From positions 12,471 through 76,470 of the forward strand of contig DEQQ01000034.1 in assembly GCA_002360455.1 (NCBI GenBank): a stretch of 64,000 nt of DNA, given 5' to 3'. Shown in pieces: positions 45,086 to 54,639 of this stretch. Origin of the DNA: Saprospiraceae bacterium UBA3362. GTDB lineage: Bacteria > Bacteroidota > Bacteroidia > Chitinophagales > Saprospiraceae. A model generated the notes under the pieces. The model saw nothing but the letters and a program-made list of their open reading frames with translations. It had not been told where the DNA came from and searched no databases. Positions within the stretch are counted from its first letter, which is position 1, and each line of letters opens with the position of its first letter. A program made the position numbers and the translations under genes.

Positions 45086-45538
45086 ATGAAACTAAGTCAA
45101 GTAGTGCTCGCAGTACTCATTATTCTTCTCCTTGGAGGAATCTTGATGTATTCCAATCACAAAAATAAAGTTGAAACAAAACACAATTCAACAGAGCTGC
45201 CTGAACTCGAATTACCGAAACAAACTGTACAAGAAAATCAATCGATAAAACTTAAGGACAGGAAAATTGGTGTTCCGGGATATGTTTATACAATATTGGA
45301 ATTCATAGATGAACATGGAGTTGCCCCGGAAGGATATGTAGGCGGACGAAGATTTCAAAACAGAGAAAAAAGATTATCTCAAACAGACGATAACGGGGAT
45401 AAAATTCTTTATCAAGAGTGGGATGTACATGAAAAAATCGAGGGCCAAAATCGCGGTGCCGAGAGATTGGTAACAGGCTCAAATCACAGTGCATATTATA
45501 CAAAAGATCATTATAAAAACTTTATAAAAATAAGATAA
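45086..45538 (+). CDS. Barnase-like ribonuclease with N-terminal membrane anchor
   Basis: 150 residues. An N-terminal hydrophobic segment (about 7-24, LAVLIILLLGGILMY) anchors or exports a C-terminal guanyl-preferring RNase domain (about 60-150). The domain shows VPGYVYTILEFI, APEGYVGGRRF, then catalytic residues in order: Glu in YQEWDV, Arg in RGAERLV and His in TKDHYKNF, matching barnase E73/R87/H102. The stop directly abuts the ATG of a barstar-family gene. Together they form a toxin-immunity pair; exported RNases of this type are used against competitors or simply secreted. Confidence 0.88.
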   Translation: MKLSQVVLAVLIILLLGGILMYSNHKNKVETKHNSTELPELELPKQTVQENQSIKLKDRKIGVPGYVYTILEFIDEHGVAPEGYVGGRRFQNREKRLSQTDDNGDKILYQEWDVHEKIEGQNRGAERLVTGSNHSAYYTKDHYKNFIKIR

Positions 45539-45988
45539 ATGGCAGCATCAATTCAATATATTCCCAGCAAAAGTGGATTAAACTCTTTAGATCTATCAGA
45601 TCATTTTGTGGTAAGGCTTTACGGTTCTCAAATTTGTACTGCACTAGATTTTTATCAACAAATCAAATCTGCTCTTTCTTTCCCTGACTATTTTGGCGAC
45701 AATCTGGACGCTCTTTATGATTGCCTTATGGATTTGGAATGGATACCAAATCAAAATGTAAGTATAGTTTTGTACGAAGGCGATCAAATTTTCGAAGAGG
45801 ATATGGATGCAGAGTTTCTCTCCGATATCCTCATCCTTATGGATGACGTCAGTGAATCTTGGGCCATTCACGACAACGAAGATATCCCAATTAAAAATTT
45901 TAACTTTTACATTGTTGAATCAAACAATCTTCTTAACTTATTAAAAGGTCATGAGATAGAATTTGATTTCATTTCGGAGCAATGCTAA
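45539..45988 (+). CDS. Barstar-family ribonuclease inhibitor
   Basis: 149 residues, acidic, without a signal peptide. The barstar fold is visible: helix and strand order with the key acidic helix LSFPDYFGDNLDALYDCLMDLEW (about 41-63; Asp/Glu that plug the RNase active site), then VSIVLYEGDQIF. Ends ISEQC. It directly follows the barnase-like gene with no gap and would protect the cytoplasm from that enzyme. Its 3' end overlaps the convergent carboxypeptidase by 4 bp. Activity is inferred from family and context. Confidence 0.9.
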   Translation: MAASIQYIPSKSGLNSLDLSDHFVVRLYGSQICTALDFYQQIKSALSFPDYFGDNLDALYDCLMDLEWIPNQNVSIVLYEGDQIFEEDMDAEFLSDILILMDDVSESWAIHDNEDIPIKNFNFYIVESNNLLNLLKGHEIEFDFISEQC

Positions 45989-47793
45989 GGAATGTAAATT
46001 TTATAAGATTTTACTTGACTTCCTTCATTCAATCGTGCAAAATAAAATCCTGTATTTAGGTTTTTAAAATCTATTTTATCTGAGTTAATAGTCCGAAAAA
46101 TCATTTTACCGGTGAGATTGCAAAACTCCAATCCACTCCATTTCTGATTGAATTTTATATGGTCATCAAAAATTTGGTAGTCATCGTTTTCTTTGTAGTT
46201 TTTCTGTGCTGTATTGATATTTTCTTCTACCTTAAAACAATATTGATATACTTTAGAAATGCATTGATCATCTGATATAGTAATATCCAAACACAATTCC
46301 CCTTTGAAGTTTTTAATAAAATTTATCTTCTCTTTTATATAAATAGATCTTTGAGCAAAAGGCATAATCTGAAACTCCTGCAAAATGGGATCAATAATTT
46401 GATCCCTATTGGATATTTGCACTTGGATCAATCCCCCGGACAACCCTCGATTAAAACAAGCTAAAGATAGACTCAATTCATCTGAAACTGTATCCAAACT
46501 AAAAATTGGTTCTTCTATTTCTAATCTTGCTCCTCCATTTAAGGCATGTTTCATATTCATATCTAATACTTGGTCGCACAAAGGAATGATGGACCCTATG
46601 CTCGGCCAAAAATTTTTTATTGATCCAATTTCGGGCGAAATTCCAAAGATTTTATTTTTCTCCGTTTGTTCGCCATACATCCAGTCAATTGAGCTCCCAT
46701 TTACAGAATACAATATAAAAGAAGGTTGTCCTGCATTATAACCATTGACTTCAGACATCTCTGAGGTAATCTGGAAATACAAATCGTCATCTTCACACTG
46801 AGTTTTATCGAAACCCCATGGAAATAAGATCAACGAACCGTAGCTGTGATAATCTATAGAGTTAACAAAATTTCTACTCTTGCAAAAATTTCGTATAGTT
46901 TGGGTCTCGGGTTCAGAAAATGGAGCTTCGCCGCGATATGTTTCTGATATTGGATTTGGGGAGGAACCTTTATCATCCTTTCCCCATTCGTAAGAATAAT
47001 TTCTGTTCAAATCTACGCCAATCAGACTATCTTTTATTTTTCTAACATTTTTCCTCCACAAACCTCCACCATTTGGATTGTTAACTTCATTATACGCATA
47101 ACCATCAGGATTAATCACTGGAACAAAAAACAATTCTCTGTGGTCTATAATACAATTTACTGTAGTATCATTAGAATAATTTTCAAGCAAATATTGCATA
47201 AAATAAATGAGGCTGGTCACTGTAATTGCCTCTCTGGCATGAGTAACTGCATTATAAAACACTTCCGGCTCTTGTTCATCCTTCTTAACATTGTCAGAAA
47301 TTTTTACGGCATAAATTGATCTCCCTTCAAGACTCTTTCCTATCTCAAAACGCTGGCTCACCAAATCCGGGTATTGCAATGCCATTGAATCCAGCTCTCT
47401 ATAAACTTCTTCTAAAGTAAAATATCCTGACATGGATCCATAATTAAATGATAACGGTGTCTTGCCCGAATGTTCATTTGTTCTTTTCGTTAACTGAAAT
47501 CGTCTATAGGCTTCTACCAATCTTAATGATTCTGTCTGCTCAGCATCCTTATCTTGAATCACAGAAACCGCAAGTCGATTTTGAAGTTGAGCATAATGTG
47601 AGTCCAACATGAGAGCTACATAACCGTTCCCTAAAGTCGAAAGAGACTCTTCATCCATCTCTGCAAGAACAACATCTTTCCATTCCGGCTTTGGTTCAAA
47701 ATACACTTTATAAAACTTGGATTGACAGATCGCCATTGAACTGCTCAATACCAACAAAAAACAAACTAAAGAAACCAACTTCTTCTTACTCAT
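45985..47793 (-). CDS. M14 zinc carboxypeptidase with T9SS sorting domain
   Basis: 602-residue exported exopeptidase. Signal peptide (about 1-22, ends AICQ). Zinc ligands are in THAREAI (His and Glu near residue 185) and SIDYHSYG (His near 315); the catalytic Glu is in ISPEIGS near 390. Substrate-binding ETYRGEAPFSEPET is intact. A beta domain follows (about 430-520), and the last 70 residues (LEFCNLTGKMIFRT, LNTGFYFARL) form a T9SS type A sorting domain. The start overlaps the aspartate kinase stop by 8 bp (ATGAGTAA). Confidence 0.93.
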   Translation of the reverse strand: MSKKKLVSLVCFLLVLSSSMAICQSKFYKVYFEPKPEWKDVVLAEMDEESLSTLGNGYVALMLDSHYAQLQNRLAVSVIQDKDAEQTESLRLVEAYRRFQLTKRTNEHSGKTPLSFNYGSMSGYFTLEEVYRELDSMALQYPDLVSQRFEIGKSLEGRSIYAVKISDNVKKDEQEPEVFYNAVTHAREAITVTSLIYFMQYLLENYSNDTTVNCIIDHRELFFVPVINPDGYAYNEVNNPNGGGLWRKNVRKIKDSLIGVDLNRNYSYEWGKDDKGSSPNPISETYRGEAPFSEPETQTIRNFCKSRNFVNSIDYHSYGSLILFPWGFDKTQCEDDDLYFQITSEMSEVNGYNAGQPSFILYSVNGSSIDWMYGEQTEKNKIFGISPEIGSIKNFWPSIGSIIPLCDQVLDMNMKHALNGGARLEIEEPIFSLDTVSDELSLSLACFNRGLSGGLIQVQISNRDQIIDPILQEFQIMPFAQRSIYIKEKINFIKNFKGELCLDITISDDQCISKVYQYCFKVEENINTAQKNYKENDDYQIFDDHIKFNQKWSGLEFCNLTGKMIFRTINSDKIDFKNLNTGFYFARLNEGSQVKSYKIYIP

Positions 47794-49093
47794 TATCTTT
47801 CTTAACTTTATACACGATTGCAGGTGCTTCTTTGACTACGAGTTGAATGGTCTTCGTTATTCTTTCTTCCATAACAACTATCTTACCTTCTAATAATTTA
47901 GGAAGCATTGACTCTATATAATGCCTTACCGTAATAAGCTCCAAATTTCTATCCATAAACACTGTATATTCTCCATGCAATTCTGCCAGCATTGCTTCTA
48001 TCTTTTTGGAATCATCTCCTGTGCAAATAGAAAAAGAAATTGCTGTGTTTCTCATCATGTTCACCTTAATCCTATATTTTTCAAATAAATCAAACAATCT
48101 TGCAAGGTGATGTTCAGCTATAAATGATAAATCTCTGGAAGAGAAATGCAATAACACTTGATTGGATTCTAAAACAACAATAGGAGGATACTCCACGTCA
48201 AATTCTCCGGCAATAACACTTCCCTCTCCGGCAGGATGTATGAATGATTTTACATAGAGTGGAATATTTTTTAGCTTGAGCGGTTGTATTGTTTTAGGAT
48301 GAATTACTTTGGCTCCGTAATACGTCATTTCAATTGCTTCTGTATAGGACAAGCGATCCAACTTACTTACATTTTCAAAAACGGATGGGTCAGCAGTAAG
48401 AATTCCCGGAACATCTTTCCAAATCGTCATCGCGTCTGTATTCAAAGCACTCGAAATAATAGCAGCAGTATAGTCAGAACCTTCCCGCCCCAAGGTGCAA
48501 GTATTATTCTCTCCGGTAGATCCAATAAATCCCTGAGTAACGATTACTTTATTTTGAGATAAATAAACTGCCAATTCTTTTTCCACTTGATAGTTGGTAA
48601 CATCCCATTGAATCCTACCCTCTCTATAGGTTTCGTCGGTTCTTATTAATCCTCTTGCATCAGCCCATACAGCATCCACTCCCATCCGCATCAACAAATT
48701 GTGAAGTATTCTGCTTGAGACCAACTCCCCGACACTTACTATTTGATCGTAAGTATAATCATAAGGACTCTCTCTTTGCTCCTCTACGACCCATTCGGCC
48801 TCAACAAAATGCTCATGAATTTCTTGATATATTGGATGCTCCTCACTAAACCCCAGTTCTTGTACAATATGTACATGCTTGTCTTGAATTGCCTTCAGTA
48901 GCATTTTGGCATCAATGTCTTTGGAGAATTTATTTTTAACAACTTCTTCCAACTGATTTGTGGTCTTACCTGTTGCAGATACTACGACAACCAATTGATC
49001 TTGTTTGTATTTTTTTATAATATCACAAACGTTTTTGAATCCTTCTTGATTTTTAACAGATGCTCCTCCAAATTTGAATACTTGCAAAGACAT
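47786..49093 (-). CDS. lysC: Aspartate kinase
   Basis: Phosphorylates aspartate, the first step to lysine, threonine and methionine. 435 residues: N-terminal amino-acid-kinase domain with VFKFGGASV (nucleotide Lys), VVVVSATGKTTNQL, TQGFIGSTGENNTCTLGREGSDYTAA and WKDVPGILTADPS (about 220-235). Two ACT-type regulatory segments follow (about 290-420); the second is degenerate. It is monofunctional, without a homoserine dehydrogenase fusion. Upstream gene (esterase) ends 37 bp away; downstream it overlaps a secreted carboxypeptidase, an unexpected operon partner. Confidence 0.95.
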   Translation of the reverse strand: MSLQVFKFGGASVKNQEGFKNVCDIIKKYKQDQLVVVVSATGKTTNQLEEVVKNKFSKDIDAKMLLKAIQDKHVHIVQELGFSEEHPIYQEIHEHFVEAEWVVEEQRESPYDYTYDQIVSVGELVSSRILHNLLMRMGVDAVWADARGLIRTDETYREGRIQWDVTNYQVEKELAVYLSQNKVIVTQGFIGSTGENNTCTLGREGSDYTAAIISSALNTDAMTIWKDVPGILTADPSVFENVSKLDRLSYTEAIEMTYYGAKVIHPKTIQPLKLKNIPLYVKSFIHPAGEGSVIAGEFDVEYPPIVVLESNQVLLHFSSRDLSFIAEHHLARLFDLFEKYRIKVNMMRNTAISFSICTGDDSKKIEAMLAELHGEYTVFMDRNLELITVRHYIESMLPKLLEGKIVVMEERITKTIQLVVKEAPAIVYKVKKDNE

Positions 49094-49130
49094 TGAGTTT
49101 GAGTTTAATTGAATTGACTAATCAAAAAAA

Positions 49131-50072
49131 TTAATTGATGATCATTTTTTTTGCTCTGTAATGAATTGAATTTACAACACGAATAAAATAGACACCACCA
49201 GGAACATTATCCAAAGAATTAATACCGGATTTAAGCTCTTTGATTGGAATTCCATTCATATCGAAAACTGCTATTTTCAATTTATCATCAAACATAGGCA
49301 TTAGGATACTGTGTTGAAACAAAATAAAATCGATTTCCTTTTTACTTTCGATCTGGTTAGTAAGATCACAGTCGCTATCCATCAAATGCTGATATGCTGC
49401 AGATAAAATCTGATTTCGATTCGGGAAATCAAATGTATGATCAATACCCGGAAGTATTGAATCCTGTACGCAAGCTTTTTCAGAAATCAACCAATTTTTT
49501 ATCGGATAAAAACGGTTTTGAATATCATCTCCCGATCCATGAATGATGTAAAACTTTTTCTTTACTCCACTACTGCCCGAATAAACCACAGGATTCAATC
49601 TATCTATGGCTGCACCGATGGGAATATACCCTTGGAGTTGCTTCGGAGAATTGAGGGCAAAAGAATAGACGGTTCTGCCTCCCCAGCTAAAGCCCAATGC
49701 TATCAATTCATTTTTTGCATAAGGATAAAATGCCTCTTGCAACTGCAGCGCCATTCCTATAGCAATTGAATCTTGTGGATATTCAATCTTACTATCCGTT
49801 CCGCCGTCCGGACAAATAAGCATGAGATTGTTTTGCTCTGCAAAATCAATTAAACTGTCTCTCCATGTTTTACCTGTCCATCTTGAAGGATTATAGGGAT
49901 GAAATGCTAATACAGCTTTGGTTTCATTGGGAATATATTGTGTGGGAATATAATAATGAAAATTTCTTTTCTCATTCCCAATAGGTGCAGTTACGTCTAT
50001 TGTCTTTTGTGAAAAACAAAAACCAAAGTCTGCAATCAACAAAATGATGAAAAATAAATTGGAAGGTTTCAT
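49131..50072 (-). CDS. Secreted alpha/beta-hydrolase esterase with T9SS sorting domain
   Basis: 313 residues. A signal peptide (about 1-21, ends FCFSQ) precedes an alpha/beta hydrolase of the polyhydroxybutyrate-depolymerase/feruloyl-esterase type: nucleophile GFSWGGRT near residue 127, Asp in HGSGDDIQ near 195, His in IDHTFDFPN near 225. The last 65 residues (LKIAVFDMNGIPIKEL, GGVYFIRVV, AKKMIIN) are a T9SS sorting domain. It therefore is likely exported to the surface. The bond cleaved is unknown. Confidence 0.85.
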   Translation of the reverse strand: MKPSNLFFIILLIADFGFCFSQKTIDVTAPIGNEKRNFHYYIPTQYIPNETKAVLAFHPYNPSRWTGKTWRDSLIDFAEQNNLMLICPDGGTDSKIEYPQDSIAIGMALQLQEAFYPYAKNELIALGFSWGGRTVYSFALNSPKQLQGYIPIGAAIDRLNPVVYSGSSGVKKKFYIIHGSGDDIQNRFYPIKNWLISEKACVQDSILPGIDHTFDFPNRNQILSAAYQHLMDSDCDLTNQIESKKEIDFILFQHSILMPMFDDKLKIAVFDMNGIPIKELKSGINSLDNVPGGVYFIRVVNSIHYRAKKMIIN

Positions 50073-50123
50073 TCAATAAATGAGTTAGTAAAAATGAAAC
50101 ATGCAAAACATACAAATGAAATT

Positions 50124-50927
50124 TTATTTTAATTCAGAAACTTTCATCATTCTGTCCTCAACTTCCTGTACCAAATCCAAAAATTTCGGTAGCCTTTTTG
50201 TATCACGGTCTCGTTGCAAAGGAAGATCAACCACTATATGATCTGCAATTTGAGAAGGCGCAGATTTCATGATATAAATGTCATCTGCAAGAAAAACCGC
50301 TTCTGATATGTCATGAGTAACAAAAATAATGGTTGAGTGAAACTTGTGCCAAATATCCTCCAACATCTCTTGCATCTGCAACCTAGTCTTAATATCAAGC
50401 GCACCAAATGGCTCGTCCATTAAAAGAATATCCGGATTGGAAAGCAAGCTACGCGCAATGGCAACACGCTGCAGTTGTCCTCCGGAGAGTGTCGGGTACT
50501 CCGCAAATTTTTTTTCATGACCCTTCAAACCAACAAGCTCAATCATCTCCAAGGCTTTGTCTTCACGTTCCTTTTTGTTAATCCCTTTAAACTCTAAACC
50601 CATTGCAACGTTTTCCAAAACAGTCAACCAAGGTAAAGAGGAATACTGCTGAAAAATCATTCCTACTCTATTCTCATCTGTCCTCACTCTGTCATTGATC
50701 ATTACACTGCCGGAAGTAGGTTCTTGAAGGCCTGCAATATATCTCAACACTGTGGACTTGCCACAACCTGACATACCCAACAAAACAACAAACTGTCCTT
50801 GTGCGGGCTTATCCTCAATGATAAGATTAAAATCTTTTAGAATAAATGTTTTTCCTCCGTCGTATGACTGACTAATATTTTTTAGTTCAATCACATTGGC
50901 TAATCCAGTATCTTTAAATTGAATCAT
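50124..50927 (-). CDS. ABC transporter ATPase (NitT/TauT type)
   Basis: 267 residues with all nucleotide-binding motifs: Walker A GMSGCGKST, Q-loop FQQYSSLPW, signature LSGGQLQRVAIARSL, Walker B ILLMDEPFGALD and the switch His in FVTHDISEAVFL. Closest in pattern to ATPases of nitrate/sulfonate importers. Its start overlaps the permease stop by 4 bp. It ends the five-gene cluster that starts at 55.3 kb with two coiled-coil proteins and an OmpA-fused solute-binding protein. The transported ligand is not evident. Confidence 0.95.
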   Translation of the reverse strand: MIQFKDTGLANVIELKNISQSYDGGKTFILKDFNLIIEDKPAQGQFVVLLGMSGCGKSTVLRYIAGLQEPTSGSVMINDRVRTDENRVGMIFQQYSSLPWLTVLENVAMGLEFKGINKKEREDKALEMIELVGLKGHEKKFAEYPTLSGGQLQRVAIARSLLSNPDILLMDEPFGALDIKTRLQMQEMLEDIWHKFHSTIIFVTHDISEAVFLADDIYIMKSAPSQIADHIVVDLPLQRDRDTKRLPKFLDLVQEVEDRMMKVSELK

Positions 50928-52006
50928 TTGCTAACATTTTTAGACATCAAGAAATAAGCATAAATCATCGCTAACATCCCCGCTGCAAACAAAAGCCATC
51001 CTACTGTACAAAGGATAGAAATTTTTAGAAAGTAATTGCATAAAATTCCACATACTATCGCTAATAAAATCGCAATCACACCAATGTTCCCTTCGGACAA
51101 ACCGGCCTGCTTTATCTTATAATATTTATGAGGATTGATCATCCTATCTATTAATGCAAATAATTTATCTTGTAACAATCCAATGAAAATAATTACGATG
51201 AGACAGGCAAAAACTTTATCAATCTGGCCCTGTCTTGACTTTGTATAGATCAAGGATCCTATCCCCATTTCTTTATTAAGCAATTCGGCAATAATAATGT
51301 AGGTCCATGAGATTGCTGTTAATACTCTGATGTCGTCAATAAGCTTGACCATTACGCCGGGAAAGAATACGGTTTTGATCAGTTGCCATTTACTGGCTCC
51401 CATAGTATAAGCAGTTTGCATATAAACTTCTTCTAACTCTCCCACTCTTTGCACAACCACCGGAATCAAATACACAACAATTCCCACCGCCAAAAAAGCT
51501 ATTTTCATTGGATCTCCAAGCCCAAACCAAATGATAAACAATCCGGTCAATGCCGACAAAGGCAAATACCTCAAAGCATCTACCTGTTTACTGAATAATG
51601 ATTTAAAAATGGGAAATAAACCCAAAAGAAAACCCAAAGGCAATGATATCAATATGGCCCAAAAATATCCTTGTACATTCAACCATATGGAATGCAAGGT
51701 ATTGGAACCTAACTGATCTTTGGATACCAAATCGCCAAATGATTTGAGCACATGATCCGGCCTTGGTAATAATGGATATACCTTTTCTGTTCCGGAAGTA
51801 ACAGGAGTTCGAAGACCTGTGTCTAAAACACTTAGACTATCCGAATTGGATAACAATTCTGAATCATTATAAATTGCTTTATTTACAGCAAAACTTTCTG
51901 CCAATATCCACCACAATGCTATGGTAATAATAAATCCTATAAGCGTATAAATTATCTGCGACTGTTCACTCAATTTACCTCTTAATGCAAACCATTCTTT
52001 GATCAT
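50924..52006 (-). CDS. ABC transporter permease with two extra C-terminal helices
   Basis: 360 residues, longer than typical (about 260). An N-terminal helix (about 18-36) and a periplasmic loop precede the standard importer core with the cytoplasmic EAA-type coupling sequence AYTMGASKWQLIKTVFFPG. Unusually, two more hydrophobic segments (about 305-322 and 330-353) follow the core. The start is 1 bp after the solute-binding gene, so it is coupled to it. The extra helices have no known role; they could dock a partner protein of this cluster. Confidence 0.9.
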   Translation of the reverse strand: MIKEWFALRGKLSEQSQIIYTLIGFIITIALWWILAESFAVNKAIYNDSELLSNSDSLSVLDTGLRTPVTSGTEKVYPLLPRPDHVLKSFGDLVSKDQLGSNTLHSIWLNVQGYFWAILISLPLGFLLGLFPIFKSLFSKQVDALRYLPLSALTGLFIIWFGLGDPMKIAFLAVGIVVYLIPVVVQRVGELEEVYMQTAYTMGASKWQLIKTVFFPGVMVKLIDDIRVLTAISWTYIIIAELLNKEMGIGSLIYTKSRQGQIDKVFACLIVIIFIGLLQDKLFALIDRMINPHKYYKIKQAGLSEGNIGVIAILLAIVCGILCNYFLKISILCTVGWLLFAAGMLAMIYAYFLMSKNVSK

Positions 52007-52007
52007 C

Positions 52008-53591
52008 TTATTCTCCTATAAGTTCAAAATCAGTTCTTCTATTTTTTCCTCGTCCCTCCTCCGAATCATTTGTATCTACAGGTTTGTCGGGTCCATTACC
52101 ATATACCACAAAACGATTGCGATTCATTTTATGAGTAAGAACCAAATAATCTACCACTGACTGTGCTCTCTTTTTGGATAAAACTAAATTAGCTTCACGA
52201 GGTCCCACATTATCGGTATTTCCTTCTATTCTAATTCTTGAATTGGAAAATGCTTTGGCAATTTCAACAAATTCTTTATCAATAATATATTTTGAATTCT
52301 CATCCAAATTATACTCGCCGGATCTAAAGCTGATTGATACTCGCTTGGTAGCAATGGCCTCTTTTGATCGTCCTTCTGTTTCATTTACTTTTGTAAACTG
52401 CTTTTGGGCTTCTGCCAAATGTTCTTGTCCTGATAATGCAGCCGCTTTTACCGCATCCGGATATGCAATTATTCTCCAGTTCGGAATTTTACCATCTGCA
52501 TAGCCTACTGATTTGTAGGTGTTGGTCATTTTGGTATAAAGTTGTTCTGCTGTTACTCCTTTATAATCCGGATTAAGTCCAAAGAAATTAAGATTGTCAC
52601 CATGAGTTACAAGTCTTGCATTATTTATAGCAGAATAGGCATCATCTTCTGTAAAACCTGTAAAATTATCGGCCAAAATCTTAGCCGCTTTGCGTTTATT
52701 GGCATCACTTGAGTTGATTTCTGCTGCGCCGCGCATCCAGCCTTCATAGAGCTTATTCAATTTGTCTCTGTTTTTTTCTGCCCATGATCTTTTGGCTATA
52801 AAAGCATCGGCTATGATGTTAGAAGCTGATTTAGTGCTCTCGAGTATTTTGGAGCCGGGCACTGTTTTTATACAAGCCTGATCATCCGGAGACCAAACTA
52901 CAGCTGCATCTACCTGCTGAGATTTGAATACCTGTGCAGCATCTATTGCACTTGCTTGTTTCACCAACTCTACATCAGAAGCTTTTAATCCCCCCGCGTC
53001 CAACATCCACAATAGAAAGGAATGAGACGGAGACATTTCTGCAACAGCGATTTTTTTGCCTCGTAAGTCTGCAACAGTATTGATTCCTCTTCTGACCACG
53101 ATAGCGTCTCCTCCCCTTGACCAGTCGGATTGAAATACAACCACAGGATCAAAATCTGATAGTCCTCCGATCTCTGTAGGCAATGCATCTATAGTACACC
53201 ACAAGAGGTTTACCTCATCTTTTTTCCAAGCTTCACGAGAAACCGGAACGTCATCCAAAATTTTAAACTCTACAGGAAATCCATATTCCTTATAATATCT
53301 TGAGTTGGTATTTGCTTTAAATCCTTCATTAAAATACTCCCCTCCAGCATATCCGCCCCAAGTAACTACACCAACCTTGACCGCATCTTTGGAGAGCGAA
53401 TTATTGGACTGATCTGATGATCCCGAGCTTGCTCCTCCGGTAGAGTTTCCTGAAGAAGCATTTGCACTTTGTTCCTTAAGTTTTTGCCCAATGCCCGTAT
53501 TGTTTAAAAAATATCTTCCCGCAAAAAATACAATTGCAAGAATCAATAGCGTAATGAGAAATTTAGAGAATGCTGTTAATCTTGAAGCCAT
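52008..53591 (-). CDS. Inner-membrane-anchored solute-binding protein fused to OmpA domain
   Basis: 527 residues. An uncleaved N-terminal helix (FLITLLILAIVFFAGRYF, about 12-29) and a Ser/Gly/Asn linker are followed by a type-2 periplasmic-binding domain of the NMT1/SsuA sort (about 73-370: VKVGVVTWGGYAGGEYF, INTVADLRGKKIAV, DAAVVWSPDDQA). A C-terminal OmpA-like peptidoglycan-binding domain (about 405-525: ISFRSGEYNLDENSKYIID, IEGNTDNVGPREANLVLSKKRAQ) is intact. The fusion would hold a binding protein between membrane and wall, so it probably senses or delivers to the importer beside it. Such fused proteins exist, but their ligand is not established. Confidence 0.9.
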   Translation of the reverse strand: MASRLTAFSKFLITLLILAIVFFAGRYFLNNTGIGQKLKEQSANASSGNSTGGASSGSSDQSNNSLSKDAVKVGVVTWGGYAGGEYFNEGFKANTNSRYYKEYGFPVEFKILDDVPVSREAWKKDEVNLLWCTIDALPTEIGGLSDFDPVVVFQSDWSRGGDAIVVRRGINTVADLRGKKIAVAEMSPSHSFLLWMLDAGGLKASDVELVKQASAIDAAQVFKSQQVDAAVVWSPDDQACIKTVPGSKILESTKSASNIIADAFIAKRSWAEKNRDKLNKLYEGWMRGAAEINSSDANKRKAAKILADNFTGFTEDDAYSAINNARLVTHGDNLNFFGLNPDYKGVTAEQLYTKMTNTYKSVGYADGKIPNWRIIAYPDAVKAAALSGQEHLAEAQKQFTKVNETEGRSKEAIATKRVSISFRSGEYNLDENSKYIIDKEFVEIAKAFSNSRIRIEGNTDNVGPREANLVLSKKRAQSVVDYLVLTHKMNRNRFVVYGNGPDKPVDTNDSEEGRGKNRRTDFELIGE

Positions 53592-53608
53592 ATTAAATTG
53601 ATTATAAA

Positions 53609-54616
53609 TTATTTTTCATTAAATAAATCATCATAAGGATTGGACTCACTTACTGTAGCCCGTTCAGGAAGTGGGCTGTCCAAAATCAAAGGCTTGTCTC
53701 CGGACACCAAAGCATCTTTATCCTTTCCTAAAATTATTGAAACTCCTGCTGATTCCCATTTCTCCAACATCTTGAGTCCCTGCTCCTCAAACACTCCATT
53801 TTGCAAATCCACAGAAGACATAAAGTTTTCTGAAAGCTCCATGAATTGTTCCATTTCTCCAACTTTGGAGCTAACATCATCTGCCATAGCCTCCAAGGCT
53901 TCATCGAACAATGCTCTCTTGTCCTTATCTCCGGCTATTACACTCATTGCTGATTTCATGGCAGAATGACTGGCGTGTATTGCTTCTCTTTCTTGTTCCT
54001 TGAGACTAACACTGCTGCTGATATCCTCCGCCATCACCTCACTTGCCTCATACATTTTTACCAAAACTCTATGCAAAATATCCATCTTGCGATACAGGTC
54101 CGTCAACTTGACATTGGATTCTGTGAGCCTTCCTGCCTGTCGCGATTTAAGCACCATTACGGCATCCTGGTTTGTGTTTTTTGCTTCACTAGCTTGCTCC
54201 AATGAGGAGTCGATTTGCTTTTTATTATTGTGAATATGTTCGGCTAAAATATGTTTCTGAGATTGCAATTTTGCAATCTGCTTGTTCATTTTTCCTAAGT
54301 TGTCTTTCAAATCTTCCACATAGGATTTAAGAATACCTATGGGATCAATTTTCACAAATAATCCGGTGATCCATCTCATGGCACTTTTATACATGTACCA
54401 AAACAAATTCCTCGCTTTGGAATCCAACAATACATAAATCACCAGACCTAGAGCAATAAGCATTCCCGACAGGTAAAGCATATTACTCATCAATCCCAAA
54501 AGCATAGCACCGAAGGTATAACCCAAATACCCTCCTGCTCCGATCAGACCCGCCAATACTATTCCTCCGGTCACTCCTTCCGGCCTACTCCAAAAACTCT
54601 TTTTCCCTAACTCCAT
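53609..54616 (-). CDS. Membrane-anchored coiled-coil protein, PspA-like in part
   Basis: 335 residues: two or three N-terminal membrane helices (about 17-62), then a long charged coiled coil (about 90-245: SYVEDLKDNLGKMNKQIAKL is characteristic) and a helical tail. The region around DPIGILKSYVEDL resembles PspA/Vipp-type helical scaffolds in general composition and in its position next to a membrane, but homology is not certain. It is encoded between a second coiled-coil protein and an OmpA-fused solute-binding protein, so it probably acts with the ABC importer in the envelope. No enzymatic motif is present. Confidence 0.7.
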   Translation of the reverse strand: MELGKKSFWSRPEGVTGGIVLAGLIGAGGYLGYTFGAMLLGLMSNMLYLSGMLIALGLVIYVLLDSKARNLFWYMYKSAMRWITGLFVKIDPIGILKSYVEDLKDNLGKMNKQIAKLQSQKHILAEHIHNNKKQIDSSLEQASEAKNTNQDAVMVLKSRQAGRLTESNVKLTDLYRKMDILHRVLVKMYEASEVMAEDISSSVSLKEQEREAIHASHSAMKSAMSVIAGDKDKRALFDEALEAMADDVSSKVGEMEQFMELSENFMSSVDLQNGVFEEQGLKMLEKWESAGVSIILGKDKDALVSGDKPLILDSPLPERATVSESNPYDDLFNEK

Positions 54617-54639
54617 AAATCAACAATACTCTAACTTAT

